This document shows positions 35,957-45,551 of a stretch of 64,000 nt of DNA, piece by piece (within the stretch, counting starts at the first letter, position 1; each line of letters begins with the position of its first letter). The notes below the pieces were generated by a model. That model saw nothing but the letters and a program-made list of their open reading frames with translations, was not told the origin of the DNA and made no database searches. Origin of the DNA: Synechococcus sp. AG-679-D13 (lineage in GTDB: Bacteria; Cyanobacteriota; Cyanobacteriia; PCC-6307; Cyanobiaceae). The stretch covers positions 1 to 64,000 of the forward strand of contig QCUM01000006.1 in assembly GCA_003210735.1 (NCBI GenBank). Reading direction: 5' to 3'. The translations under genes were made by a program, and so were the position numbers.

Positions 35957-38900
35957 ATGCACCGTCTTGCCAGCTGTCCGGGTCTTGATCCTCCGGAGGA
36001 TGTCGTGCTGGTGGAGCAGCCCCCGGCCGAGGTGCTGTTCCTCACCAGTGCATCAACGGATCTCAGCTGTCTCGATCAGGTTCTTCTGCAGCGACCGGAG
36101 TGGCAGAACAGGATCCGGGCTCTTGCACTGGATTGCCTGTCCCATCCGGCTCAGCTGGACCACTACCTGGCCACCACAGCGAACGGAGCTCAGTTGGTGC
36201 TTGTTCGATTGCTCGGCAGTCGCGGGCACTGGAGTTACGGCCTTGAACAACTGCAGCGTTGGCAGTCCGAACGTGTGGATCGGCAGCTGGTGGTTCTGGC
36301 GGGCACCCCAGATCAGGAACGCGAACTGCATGGGATTGGATCGATCGACACCGCACTCGCGGATCGGTTGGCAGCGCTGCTGCGGGAGGGAGGTACGGCC
36401 AATCAGCAGCAGCTTCTTTCAACGCTGCAAAGCCTCCTGCGGAACGAAACACCTGAACCGAAGACCATTCCGATCGAACCGTTACCCGACCCACTCCCCT
36501 GGGACTGGCGTGATGACCCGGGCCCGACGGTTGGCGTGGTGCTTTATCGAGCACTGTTGCAGGCCGGTGATACAGCCCTGGCGGAGTCGCTGGCTGAAAC
36601 CCTTCGCTTACGAGGAATGAGGCCGCGGCTGATCTGGGTCAGCAGCCTGCGGGACAGCTCCGTGCAGGCCGGGGTCCGTGACCTGCTGCGCAGTCAGAAC
36701 ACCCAGGTGGTGATCACGGCCACCGCCTTTGCCTCCGTGCGCAGCGATAACGCTGGTCTTGGCAGCCCCCTTTGGGACGAGTTGAACTGCCCTGTGCTGC
36801 AGTTGCTGTCCAGCAGTGGAGCCCGTGAACGCTGGAGTGAGAGCAGTCGGGGACTGGACCCCCTGGATCTCTCTTTGCAGGTGGTGATGCCGGAACTGGA
36901 TGGCCGCATCACCACCCGACCCTGCGCCTTCCGTCAGCAGAGGCCCTCGGCTGGAACGCTCGCCACAGCCGTGGCCACACAGCAACCCGATCCGGACGGC
37001 ATCACCTGGCTGGTGGAGCATGCCGCCCGCTGGATTGAACTGCGAGAAACAACAGCTGCAGAACGAAAGATCGCCATGGTGCTGGCCAACTACCCGGTGC
37101 GGGATGGTCGGGTGGCGAACGGCGTCGGGCTCGATACACCCGCCAGTGTGACCAACATCCTCGGCTGGCTGCATCAGGAGGGCTACGACCTCGGCACGGA
37201 TCCGCTTCCTGCCGATGGTGATGCCTTCATCACACAGCTGCTGAGAGGCCGCACCAATGCACCGGAGGGACTGCATCGGCCGCCGCTGGACCATCTTTCC
37301 CTGGCTGACTATCAGGCCTGGTGGCTCACAGTGCCGCGGGAAGCCCAACGACTGATCGAAGCGCGCTGGGGTTCTCCCGATCAAGCACAAGACCTTGATG
37401 GAGATCTGGGCTTCGCCATCCATGGATTGCGCTTCGGTCATGTGGTCGTTCTGTTGCAACCGGACCGGGGTTACGACCCAGAGCAGATCGCTGATCTGCA
37501 TTCACCCGATCTGCCTCCACCACATCGCTATCTGGCCCAGTACCTCTGGCTGCGTCGTCAGCACCGCACCCAGGTGATGCTGCATGTGGGGAAACACGGC
37601 AGCGCCGAATGGCTTCCCGGCAAGGGGGTGGGACTGAGCCCGAATTGTGGCCCCGAACTCGCCCTCGGACCCATCCCCCATCTCTATCCCTTCATCGTCA
37701 ACGATCCCGGCGAAGGCTCCCAGGCAAAACGACGCGGCCAGGCGGTGATTCTCGATCACCTCATGCCACCCATCGGCCGTGCAGGGCTGCATGGTCCCCT
37801 GCAACAACTTGAGGGATTGCTGGATGAACTGGTTGAGGCACGCCAGCTCGGGGCGGAACGAACGACAGTGCTTGAAACATCGGTGCTGAACTGCCTCACA
37901 CAGCTGAACTGGCCGGGCCTGCCCAGCCGAGACGAACTGAACATCGGCACGGAGCCGCTGCAGCAAATTCTGGATCAGGCGGAGACCTATCTCTGTGAAC
38001 TGAAGGAGGCTCAGATCCGCACAGGCCTGCACTGTTTCGGCGCTGCACCCTCCCCAGAAAAGGGTTTGGAACTCTTACTGGCCCTGGCGAGAGCACCCCG
38101 GGGTGAATGGTCGGGGCTGACCCAGTCCATGGCCGCACGGGTGGGGCTTGCGTTCGATCCCTGGTGTGATGAAGACGGTCTTGGCCTCAGCCAGAACGAC
38201 CAGAGACAACTGGAAGACCTTGGGGCCAGCCGCTGTCGTCGGGTAGGAGACGGCACCGCCTGGCTCGAACAACAGGCGTTGCTGTTGTGCAGTCGGTTGA
38301 TTGAGGGGAACAATCCTCAGGACCTCGCAGCACCATTTCAGAGCTGGTCGGCCTCGGAGCCTGAGCTGCTGCAGCTCACCGATGACCTGTGGCCTCGCCT
38401 GGATGGTTGTGGTGCTGCGGAACGCTCTGCCCTGCTGCGTGGTCTTGCAGGACAAAAGATCGCTGCTGGTCCCTCCGGAGCTCCAAGCCGTGGACGACCG
38501 GATGTCTTACCCACGGGTCGAAACTTCTATTCGGTGGATTTGCGCGGGCTGCCGACTGAAGCCGCCTGGGATCTCGGCCGCCGCTCGGCCGAGCAACTGC
38601 TGGATCTCCACCTGCAGGCCGAGGGCGAGCATCTGCGCCATCTGGCGTTGTCCGTTTGGGGAACAGCAACCATGCGAAACGGCGGCGAAGACATTGCCCA
38701 ACTGATGGCACTGATCGGGATCCGGCCTGTCTGGGATGGACCGAGCCGCCGCATGGTGGATCTGGAGGTGATCCCATCACGACTGCTGGGGCGGCCACGG
38801 GTTGATGTGGTGTTGCGGATCTCCGGACTGTTCCGCGATGCCTTCCCACAGCTGGTGAATTGGGTGGACAAAGCCCAGCGCCTCGTGGCGGCTCTCGATG

Positions 38901-39685
38901 AAGACGAAACGGTCAATCCCCTGGCCGCCCTGACAAGGCAGCTGGGTCCTCAGGGTCGGATTTACGGTTCGGCACCGGGCGCCTACGGGGCAGGGCTACA
39001 GGCACTGATCGACAGCGGCGCCTGGGAGCAGCGCTCCGATCTCGCCGATGCATTTCTGAGTTGGAGCCAATGGCGTTATGGAATCGGGGCGGAACCGGAA
39101 CAGGATCGTTCCGGCTTGGAAGCAGCCCTGGGCCGGGTGCAAGTTGTCTTGCACAACCAGGACAACCGCGAGCATGACCTGCTCGATTCGGATGACTACT
39201 ACCAGTTCCATGGCGGACTCAGCGCTGCGGTGGAACTGGTCTCAGGCGAGCGTCCCCAGCTCTGGTTCGGGGATCATTCGCGTCGCGAGCGCCCCAGGCT
39301 GCATCGCCTGGAAAAGGAACTCGACAAGGTGATGCGCAGTCGTCTGCTCAACCCGCGCTGGATCGAGGGAATGCAGCGCCACGGATACAAGGGCGCATTC
39401 GAAATGGGTGCCAGTCTTGATTACTTGTTTGCCTACGACGCGGCAACGGATCGCGTGCCCGATTGGTGTTACGGCGCTCTTTGCGATCAGTGGCTCGGAG
39501 AACAGTCCACCCTTGAGTTTCTGCGGACCAAGAATCCCTGGGTGTTGCGCGACATGGCTGAACGCCTTCTGGAGGCCAGCAACCGTGATCTATGGCAAGG
39601 AGCGACAGATGATCAGATCGAGCGGCTGAAACAGCACGTCTCAGCCAGTGAATCACTGATCGAGCGCGGTGAGCTCACTTGTTGA
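35957..39685 (+). CDS. cobN: Cobaltochelatase large subunit CobN
   Basis: The 1242-residue CobN/ChlH superfamily protein inserts cobalt into the corrin ring together with ATPase subunits. Supporting stretches are MVLANYPVRDGRVANGVGLD, VMLHVGKHGSAEWLPGKGVGLS and YPFIVNDPGEGSQAKRR, plus RDAFPQLVNWVDKAQRLVAAL. Magnesium-chelatase ChlH is its paralogue; the length and the HGSAEWLPGK segment fit CobN, but only comparison would settle it fully. Cyanobacteria often use the Mg-chelatase ChlI/ChlD as partners. Its 3' end overlaps the next gene by 11 nt. Confidence 0.9.
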   Translation: MHRLASCPGLDPPEDVVLVEQPPAEVLFLTSASTDLSCLDQVLLQRPEWQNRIRALALDCLSHPAQLDHYLATTANGAQLVLVRLLGSRGHWSYGLEQLQRWQSERVDRQLVVLAGTPDQERELHGIGSIDTALADRLAALLREGGTANQQQLLSTLQSLLRNETPEPKTIPIEPLPDPLPWDWRDDPGPTVGVVLYRALLQAGDTALAESLAETLRLRGMRPRLIWVSSLRDSSVQAGVRDLLRSQNTQVVITATAFASVRSDNAGLGSPLWDELNCPVLQLLSSSGARERWSESSRGLDPLDLSLQVVMPELDGRITTRPCAFRQQRPSAGTLATAVATQQPDPDGITWLVEHAARWIELRETTAAERKIAMVLANYPVRDGRVANGVGLDTPASVTNILGWLHQEGYDLGTDPLPADGDAFITQLLRGRTNAPEGLHRPPLDHLSLADYQAWWLTVPREAQRLIEARWGSPDQAQDLDGDLGFAIHGLRFGHVVVLLQPDRGYDPEQIADLHSPDLPPPHRYLAQYLWLRRQHRTQVMLHVGKHGSAEWLPGKGVGLSPNCGPELALGPIPHLYPFIVNDPGEGSQAKRRGQAVILDHLMPPIGRAGLHGPLQQLEGLLDELVEARQLGAERTTVLETSVLNCLTQLNWPGLPSRDELNIGTEPLQQILDQAETYLCELKEAQIRTGLHCFGAAPSPEKGLELLLALARAPRGEWSGLTQSMAARVGLAFDPWCDEDGLGLSQNDQRQLEDLGASRCRRVGDGTAWLEQQALLLCSRLIEGNNPQDLAAPFQSWSASEPELLQLTDDLWPRLDGCGAAERSALLRGLAGQKIAAGPSGAPSRGRPDVLPTGRNFYSVDLRGLPTEAAWDLGRRSAEQLLDLHLQAEGEHLRHLALSVWGTATMRNGGEDIAQLMALIGIRPVWDGPSRRMVDLEVIPSRLLGRPRVDVVLRISGLFRDAFPQLVNWVDKAQRLVAALDEDETVNPLAALTRQLGPQGRIYGSAPGAYGAGLQALIDSGAWEQRSDLADAFLSWSQWRYGIGAEPEQDRSGLEAALGRVQVVLHNQDNREHDLLDSDDYYQFHGGLSAAVELVSGERPQLWFGDHSRRERPRLHRLEKELDKVMRSRLLNPRWIEGMQRHGYKGAFEMGASLDYLFAYDAATDRVPDWCYGALCDQWLGEQSTLEFLRTKNPWVLRDMAERLLEASNRDLWQGATDDQIERLKQHVSASESLIERGELTC

Positions 39686-40226
39686 GGTCGCGCACCATCT
39701 GACGGAATGGATCGATCGACCCAGGCTTGTTCGATGCAGAAGCTTTAGACGTTGAGGCCTTGGGCTCTTCCTCCTTGAGAATCTCCTTTCGGGCAGCCGG
39801 AGCAGCATTTGCCGAAGAGGGTGTGTTCACACCCGTGATGGCGATGCCACGCAGCCTCTCGTTCATCTCCGCGGTGCTCACCTGTTCAGCGAAGGTTTTC
39901 TTCACCGGCTTCGGGACCCCGGCGGTCAGGTTGATGGAATCGTCGACCTTGCGAGCATCACCAAGACCCTCGCTTCGCTTGTCGAGGCTTCCGGTTTCGG
40001 CCGCGACAGTCATGATCTGCTCCTTGGTGCCGGGGCTGTCGACCGTGCCTGGAAAGGTGCGGCGGATCGTCTTGGCCTCACGCATGTAATCCACATTCCC
40101 GAGGGATGAGGAGGAATCCGCATCGAGAAAATATTCGGAAGGCTTTTCCTTGGCAGGCTTGCGCGGCTTGATCGTGTTATCGGAATCCTGCGAGTCCTGG
40201 TTCAGCAGACGATCAAATAAGCCCAT
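39675..40226 (-). CDS. Conserved hypothetical, mostly disordered protein
   Basis: The 183-residue hydrophilic protein has MGLFDRLLNQDSQDSDNT at its start and long Lys/Glu/Ser/Pro-rich tracts with Ala-Ser repeats near 150-170 (SKASASNK). It looks intrinsically disordered, with short conserved-looking blocks (NVDYMREAKTIRRTFPGT and SIDPFRQMVRDLNK). Such proteins often act as small scaffold or assembly factors. I recall a similar one in picocyanobacteria with no function. It sits between cobN (convergent) and the PHP gene. Confidence 0.65.
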   Translation of the reverse strand: MGLFDRLLNQDSQDSDNTIKPRKPAKEKPSEYFLDADSSSSLGNVDYMREAKTIRRTFPGTVDSPGTKEQIMTVAAETGSLDKRSEGLGDARKVDDSINLTAGVPKPVKKTFAEQVSTAEMNERLRGIAITGVNTPSSANAAPAARKEILKEEEPKASTSKASASNKPGSIDPFRQMVRDLNK

Positions 40227-40253
40227 GCCGGCGGGGACTGAGATTCGACCAAT

Positions 40254-40925
40254 TTAACGGCCACTGAGGTCAATTCCATGGCTATCGGTGCCACACGTAC
40301 GTAAAAGGCCAAGATTCTCCAACTGGCGATCGATCGACTCGCAGATCAGTGGGCTTGGCGCCCAGGTGGTCTGCATGTCGTAGTCGTACCAGGCTTCACC
40401 GCCATCGAAACCAAGGCGGGCCGCCTCTGCGATCAACATGTCGTGGCCGAGTCGATACCGGGCGGGGTGAGCCAGCACGGCCAGTCCCCCTGCCTCGTGA
40501 ATAGCCGCGACAACCGATGCCGCCCGCAGCGGTTCCCCCACCACCGCATCACCGTGGTTGTAAAGCCGCAGAGCTGGATGATCCAGCTCGAAGCCAAGGG
40601 CCAGAACATGCACCAAGCAACCCTTCAACAGAGCACTGATTTCCATCCCGCTCCAGAGCGTCGGCACTGAGCTACCCGCAGAACGCTGATCATCCAGCCA
40701 TGCCCGCATCGGGGCATGGGCATGAGAACTGTGGTGATCGGTCACCGCCAGATGGCTCAGGCCACGTCGGCTCGCCTGCTCAATCAGCTCAATCGGGTCG
40801 AGGCTGCCATCGCTGCAGAGGGTATGGCAGTGAAAATTACAGACATCGGGACAGCTTTCTGGCCCGATGGCCTTGAGGATCTGCCGAAGAGGATGTGAAT
40901 CAACGGCCACTGCGCCAGAGTCCAA
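40254..40925 (-). CDS. PHP-domain phosphoesterase (TrpH/YciV-like)
   Basis: The 223-residue protein has the PHP metal-binding motifs in order: FHCHTLCSDGSLDP, VTDHHSSHAH, LVHVLALGFEL, VLAHPARY and GTDSHGID. Related enzymes are the 5'-3' exonuclease and pAp phosphatase RNase AM (YciV), which clears nucleotide 3',5'-bisphosphate and trims RNA. It is shorter than E. coli YciV (293 aa) because the insertion between the fourth and fifth motifs is reduced. It is the last gene before an AT-rich gap and hemG. Confidence 0.85.
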   Translation of the reverse strand: MDSGAVAVDSHPLRQILKAIGPESCPDVCNFHCHTLCSDGSLDPIELIEQASRRGLSHLAVTDHHSSHAHAPMRAWLDDQRSAGSSVPTLWSGMEISALLKGCLVHVLALGFELDHPALRLYNHGDAVVGEPLRAASVVAAIHEAGGLAVLAHPARYRLGHDMLIAEAARLGFDGGEAWYDYDMQTTWAPSPLICESIDRQLENLGLLRTCGTDSHGIDLSGR

Positions 40926-41182
40926 CTTGATGCCGATCAGCTCCGTAAAATCTCAATCAAATACTATCACTTAGATCAAGCATGATTGACATTGCAACAC
41001 CTAGAAACTTCAAATGCATAATTTAAACTACATAAAATCAACGATTCTAATTATGTGGCTTGATGCAAATTCAGGCTTTCTTTGTCGCAGCTTTTGGTGA
41101 TATACCTGGTCCAAGCAAAATCCAGTCGAGTCAACACGCTTTACAGTTCTCGAGAAAGCTAGCTCCAATCATCATTCAATCG
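40926..41182. other. AT-rich intergenic region upstream of hemG
   Basis: This stretch is clearly richer in A and T than the housekeeping genes on its left. It has no ORF longer than 15 codons and no terminator-like hairpin. It ends in the hemG promoter. Confidence 0.7.
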
Positions 41183-41188
41183 TATAAT
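41183..41188 (+). promoter_or_regulatory. Consensus -10 box of hemG
   Basis: A perfect TATAAT lies 24 nt before the GTG start, followed by GGGAAAAA. There is no good -35 at the right distance (TAGCTC-like at 41160-41165), so transcription may need an activator or rely on the strong -10. The predicted leader is only about 18 nt long. Confidence 0.55.
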
Positions 41189-41212
41189 GGGAAAAATTCT
41201 TCTTGAGCCAGC

Positions 41213-41749
41213 GTGTCAGAGAAAAAATCTAAACTCTTAATCCTTTATTCAACTGTTGATGGCCACGCAAAGCATATTTGCGAATATGCCCAGGACAAGC
41301 TGAAAGGCGACAAAGACATCATCGTTGCCTCCCTAGACGATGATCCCGCACATGATCTATCTGACTTTGATGAGATACTTCTCGGTGCGAGCGTTAGGTA
41401 TGGCTTCCATAGGAAAAACGTCTATGAATTTGTTAGAGAAAACAAAGACGAACTCGACAAGAAGAAAACGGCCTTCTTTTCCTTGAATTTGACAGCAAGA
41501 AAGCCGGAGAAAGCATCTCCAGAGACCAACCCATATATTGTGAAATTTCTAAAGAAAGTTGACTGGAATCCCAATCTCAAGTCAGTATTTGCAGGTCGGC
41601 TTGACTATCCAAGCCTAAACTGCCCAAACAGATTGGCCATTCTTTTGATCATGGCAATCACCAACGGGCCAAAGGATCTTTCAAAAGTTCATGATTTCAC
41701 CAATTGGATTAAAGTTGACGAAATGATTGAGTCAATTAGAAGTCTTTAG
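41213..41749 (+). CDS. hemG: HemG-type protoporphyrinogen IX oxidase (flavodoxin-like)
   Basis: HemG is an FMN flavodoxin-fold enzyme that oxidises protoporphyrinogen IX to protoporphyrin IX, passing electrons to quinones. The 178-residue protein has the FMN loop LYSTVDGHAKHI (11-22), then LLGASVRYGFHRKNVYEFV, FFSLNLTARKPEK and a membrane-associated loop with DYPSLNCPNRLAILLIMAI, all close in kind to E. coli HemG. The start is GTG with a weak ribosome-binding site. Codon use and base content are AT-rich compared with neighbours, pointing to recent acquisition. Oxygen-free haem and chlorophyll precursor synthesis would be the benefit (inference). Confidence 0.88.
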   Translation: MSEKKSKLLILYSTVDGHAKHICEYAQDKLKGDKDIIVASLDDDPAHDLSDFDEILLGASVRYGFHRKNVYEFVRENKDELDKKKTAFFSLNLTARKPEKASPETNPYIVKFLKKVDWNPNLKSVFAGRLDYPSLNCPNRLAILLIMAITNGPKDLSKVHDFTNWIKVDEMIESIRSL

Positions 41750-41786
41750 AATCAAGAGTTGATTGATTGGCCTGAATATCAACGAT

Positions 41787-43274
41787 CTATTGAATCGATT
41801 CAAGGAATAGATCTGCATTTTTTTGATGCATTTTCAGAGTTTCGACGTCCATGCGATCAAGGTTGCGAGCCATCATCGCCAGTCGGAACTGACTGCGGAA
41901 AAAAGTGTCATGACGTTGAATGAAACTCCAGAACAGCCCATCCCAGATCTCACACCACGGACCTTTGCGGTAGTCCGACATCTTGCGCACATAGTTTGAT
42001 CCGGAGAGATAAGGCTTGGTGGTGAAGATTCCTCCGTCAGCGAACTGACTCATGCCATAAACATTGGGCACCATCACCCAGTCATACGCGTCGACAAACA
42101 GTTCCATGAACCAGGTGTAGATCCGGTTGGGATGGAACCCGCAGAGCAGCATCACGTTGCCGAGCAACATCAACCGTTCGATGTGATGGCAGTAGCCGGT
42201 TTCGAGAGCGTGTCGGATGGCGTCATCGATCGGCGGCAGCCCTGTTGAGGCGGTGTAAAAGGCCTCAGGAATGGGACGGTCGGCGAAATTCCAGAAGTTG
42301 CCGGTGCGCATTGTCACGCCGTGACGGCGGTACATCGCCGCCATGAATTCACGCCAGCCGATGATCTGGCGGATGAAGCCCTCCAACGAATTGAGGGGAA
42401 TGTCTCCAAGTTCGGCCCTGGCGAGGGTCCGGTCCAGAACCTGCTGTGGCGTGAGCAAACCGATGTTGAGCATCGGCGTCAGCACGCCGTGCCACATCAC
42501 TCTGTGCTGGCTGCTGATGGCATCTTCATAGGCACCGAACTGCTGAAATCGAACTTCCAGAAACTGATCCAGCCATCGTTCGGCATCGGCATGACTGACG
42601 GGATAAGCGAACAACGCATCACCCCCCAGACGGGGCAATGCCTCCTCCGCCAGTTGCTGTTGAGCAGACAGCACGAATGACGATGGAGAACAGCAGGGCT
42701 CGTCAGGGACGGAGATGCCCTTTGGCAGCTTCTTTCGATTTTCAGCGTCGTAACTCCAACGACCTCCCAGCGGTCCGCCATCGGGTTCAAGCAGCACACC
42801 GAGTCGTTTGCGCTGCATTTCATAGAACTTCGCCATAAACGGCTTCTTGCCGTTGCCGAAGTGCTCCTCCAGAACGTTGGAGGGGGTTAAAAGCATCGGT
42901 GTCGGAAGGATCGTCAGACGGCAGTCATGCCGATGGACAAAGGCCTTCAGTCGGCGCTCAAGAAGATCATCAACAGGATCGGCCAGATGGAAGGAACGGT
43001 ATCCGGCGCTCACCAGAAGCTGCAAATGACCGCTGGTGTCTTCAGCCGCATTGTGGCGTTGATGCAGAACAGTCCAGCCCCGCTGCTTCAACTCAGCCGC
43101 ATAGCTGTTCATCGAGGCGCGGTGCAGAACCAACCTCTGCTGATGAATGCGCAACGGCCAGCGGGGATCGGTGCCGAAAAAGAGCGGATCCTCGATCAGA
43201 GCAACCGGTCGACCTGGCTCCAGCGCCGGATGCTCAGCAAAGAGCTGATGGGGATAGACAAGACTGATCTCCAC
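41787..43274 (-). CDS. Cryptochrome/photolyase of the PhrB (prokaryotic 6-4) branch, Fe-S loop missing
   Basis: The 495-residue protein begins at GTG 43274. The N-terminal Rossmann-like domain (about 1-130) has SLVYPHQLF and the PTPMLLTPSN stretch; the C-terminal FAD domain has IIGWREFMAAMYRRHGV, ETGYCHHIERLMLLGNVML, DAYDWVMVPNVYGMSQFADG and GLFWSFIQRH. This is the layout of the prokaryotic 6-4/CryPro group. In that group a loop after the SDY segment holds three cysteines of a [4Fe-4S] cluster; here it reads MSDYRKGPWCEIWDG with only one Cys. It probably repairs UV (6-4) photoproducts or senses light. It is 0 nt from the next gene and belongs to the uvrC group. Confidence 0.85.
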   Translation of the reverse strand: MEISLVYPHQLFAEHPALEPGRPVALIEDPLFFGTDPRWPLRIHQQRLVLHRASMNSYAAELKQRGWTVLHQRHNAAEDTSGHLQLLVSAGYRSFHLADPVDDLLERRLKAFVHRHDCRLTILPTPMLLTPSNVLEEHFGNGKKPFMAKFYEMQRKRLGVLLEPDGGPLGGRWSYDAENRKKLPKGISVPDEPCCSPSSFVLSAQQQLAEEALPRLGGDALFAYPVSHADAERWLDQFLEVRFQQFGAYEDAISSQHRVMWHGVLTPMLNIGLLTPQQVLDRTLARAELGDIPLNSLEGFIRQIIGWREFMAAMYRRHGVTMRTGNFWNFADRPIPEAFYTASTGLPPIDDAIRHALETGYCHHIERLMLLGNVMLLCGFHPNRIYTWFMELFVDAYDWVMVPNVYGMSQFADGGIFTTKPYLSGSNYVRKMSDYRKGPWCEIWDGLFWSFIQRHDTFFRSQFRLAMMARNLDRMDVETLKMHQKNADLFLESIQ

Positions 43275-43571
43275 TCAAGTGACCTCGCCGGCGAGTCGGC
43301 AGGCCCGACGGCCCAGCGCCGTGGCATAACCGCGATCCACCTGACCAGCACGGGGGCTGAGAACCTTGGCGCGGCAATCCATGACAACTTTTTCACGATG
43401 GCCCTGCTGATCATTCAGGCGCATCACTAACTGCCAGTGATTCTTGGCACTGCGCGTGATGTCATCAGCGCAAACCGGCCCGGTGCACAGACCGGGGGAT
43501 GCCAGTGCCGGCGAAGGCAACAGGCTGAGCCATGCGGCCATGCAGAACGACAGCAACAGACGGCGAATCAT
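43275..43571 (-). CDS. Small exported protein of unknown function
   Basis: This 98-residue protein has a clear signal peptide ([20 protein letters not shown], cleavage near SPALAS). The mature part has five Cys, including LCTGPVC at its N-terminus, suggesting disulfides or metal binding. It overlaps uvrC by 4 nt and abuts the photolyase start directly, so all three genes are one translationally linked unit. No domain was recognised. Confidence 0.7.
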   Translation of the reverse strand: MIRRLLLSFCMAAWLSLLPSPALASPGLCTGPVCADDITRSAKNHWQLVMRLNDQQGHREKVVMDCRAKVLSPRAGQVDRGYATALGRRACRLAGEVT

Positions 43572-45544
43572 GCGATGCGTGCACGGGGCTCATCGGAGGA
43601 CACATCCTGGCGCTCATCATCATCGGGATGGAAAAAGTTGTGAATGTCCTTGGCCAGGGCCGGACCGACACCGGGTGCCTTGGCCAGAACCTCAACGGAT
43701 GCCAGCTGAATGGCATCGATCGAATGGAAATGGGCCAGAAGATCCTTGACGCGTTTCGGCCCCAGACCTGGAATGTCGGACAAGCGTGAGCGTTTCATCC
43801 GCTGGCCCCGTTGTTGACGGTGGAAGGTCACCGCGAAGCGATGCGCTTCATCCCTGAGACGACGCAACAGGGCCACTCCGAGCTGATCCGGCTCACTTTC
43901 GAGGGGCTGGCTTTCTCCAGGCAGAAAGACTTCCTCACGCTGCTTGGCCAGGGAGCAGACGTTGAGATCTTCATGCAGATCGAGCTCGCGAAGTGCCTCC
44001 ATCACTGCGGACAACTGGCCTTTGCCGCCATCAATCATCACCACATCCGGCCAGTCGTTGAGACCATCGGTCTGAAGGGCACTGCCACCCCTGTGACGCA
44101 ACGCGCCCAGATCAACGCCTTCGGCTTTGGCGCGGGCCCAGCGACGAAAACGGCGGCGCATGATCTCAGCCATCGCCATGAAATCGTCGCTGTGACCGGC
44201 GCGGATGCTGCTGCTGCGGATCTTGTACTTGCGGTAGTGCTGCTTGGCGGGCAAACCATCAATAAAAACCACCTGAGAGGCGACCGCATCGCTGCCCTGG
44301 ATATGACTGATGTCATACCCCTCGATTCGACGGGGCGGTGTGGGCAACTCAAGCAGCTGCGCCAGATCCTCCGTCGCCAGGGCCTGCTGTTCCTGACCCT
44401 GCTTGGCCCTCAGCAGTTCGAACTCGGCATTTCTCTGGAGAAGTTCGATCAGATCGGCTTTCTGCCGCTGTTTCGGGCAGTGAATCTGAACCCTGCGCTC
44501 CCGCTGTTCAGTGAGCCATTCCTCCAGCAGCACTTGCTGGGGAAGCTGATGCTGCACCAGTAATTCCGGCGGAATCTCAACGGCATCCACCTGGCTGTAG
44601 TGCTCTTCAATCACCCTCTGGAGGATCAGGCCTGGATCAAGGCCGTCCGCATCGGCCATATACCCAAGCCGACCCACCAACTTGCCTGCGCGCATCTGGA
44701 ACAGCTGCACCGCCGCCAACTTGTCATCAAAGGCCAGGGCGACCACATCCCTGCTCACTGACGAATCTGGAAGACTCATCTTCTGATCAGCAGTCAACTG
44801 ATCAAGGCCCTGAAGCTGGTCACGCACGCGAGCTGCGGATTCGAAGTCGAGACGCTCGGCGTAACGCTCCATCTGATCCGCCAGCAGGCGTTGCAGTTCA
44901 TCGCTGCGGCCCTGGAACACCATGGCCACCTTGCGCAGGGTGCGGTGATAGTCCTCGGAACTGACCATCTCCTGACACACCCCCGGACAACGACCGATGC
45001 TGTAGTTCAGGCAGGTCCGGTCCTGATGCAGCGGCCGCGGACGTTGCCGCAGGGGAAACACCCTCTTGACCAAAAACAGGGTGCGCCGAAGCAGACCCAC
45101 GTCGACGTAAGGACCGTAAAAACGGTCTAATGGGCTGCGGAAACGCCGACGACGGGTGATGAAGATTCGCGGGTAGGCCTCACTCCAGGTGATGCAGAGG
45201 TAGGGATATTTCTTGTCGTCCTTCAGCAACACATTGAAGTGCGGCTGATGGTTCTTGATCAGGTTGGATTCCAGCGCAAGGGCCTCGGCCTCGCTGTCGG
45301 TGACGATGAATTCGATCTCGCACACCTGGCGAGTCATCAGTCGGATGCGCGGCGACAGATCGTGACGACTGCGGAAGTAACTGCGCACCCGGCTGCGCAG
45401 GGTCTTGGATTTGCCGACGTAGAGGATTCGATCCTCTCCATCACGCATCAGATAACAACCGGGTTCGGGAGGAATGTCCTTCAGCCGACGCTCAAGCCGT
45501 TCGGGCTGAGTGAGCAGCGGTGCGGTCGGGACTGGATCCTCCAA
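43568..45544 (-). CDS. uvrC: Excinuclease ABC subunit C
   Basis: UvrC makes both incisions in nucleotide-excision repair. The 658-residue protein has a GIY-YIG domain (about 20-100, with [19 protein letters not shown]), a Cys-containing loop with [13 protein letters not shown], the UVR motif (about 200-240), the RNase H-like UvrC domain (about 380-560, with MIDGGKGQL) and two C-terminal helix-hairpin-helix motifs (about 590-640). Downstream on the same strand are an exported protein and a photolyase, a UV-repair set. Confidence 0.97.
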   Translation of the reverse strand: MEDPVPTAPLLTQPERLERRLKDIPPEPGCYLMRDGEDRILYVGKSKTLRSRVRSYFRSRHDLSPRIRLMTRQVCEIEFIVTDSEAEALALESNLIKNHQPHFNVLLKDDKKYPYLCITWSEAYPRIFITRRRRFRSPLDRFYGPYVDVGLLRRTLFLVKRVFPLRQRPRPLHQDRTCLNYSIGRCPGVCQEMVSSEDYHRTLRKVAMVFQGRSDELQRLLADQMERYAERLDFESAARVRDQLQGLDQLTADQKMSLPDSSVSRDVVALAFDDKLAAVQLFQMRAGKLVGRLGYMADADGLDPGLILQRVIEEHYSQVDAVEIPPELLVQHQLPQQVLLEEWLTEQRERRVQIHCPKQRQKADLIELLQRNAEFELLRAKQGQEQQALATEDLAQLLELPTPPRRIEGYDISHIQGSDAVASQVVFIDGLPAKQHYRKYKIRSSSIRAGHSDDFMAMAEIMRRRFRRWARAKAEGVDLGALRHRGGSALQTDGLNDWPDVVMIDGGKGQLSAVMEALRELDLHEDLNVCSLAKQREEVFLPGESQPLESEPDQLGVALLRRLRDEAHRFAVTFHRQQRGQRMKRSRLSDIPGLGPKRVKDLLAHFHSIDAIQLASVEVLAKAPGVGPALAKDIHNFFHPDDDERQDVSSDEPRARIA

Positions 45545-45551
45545 GATCCGA

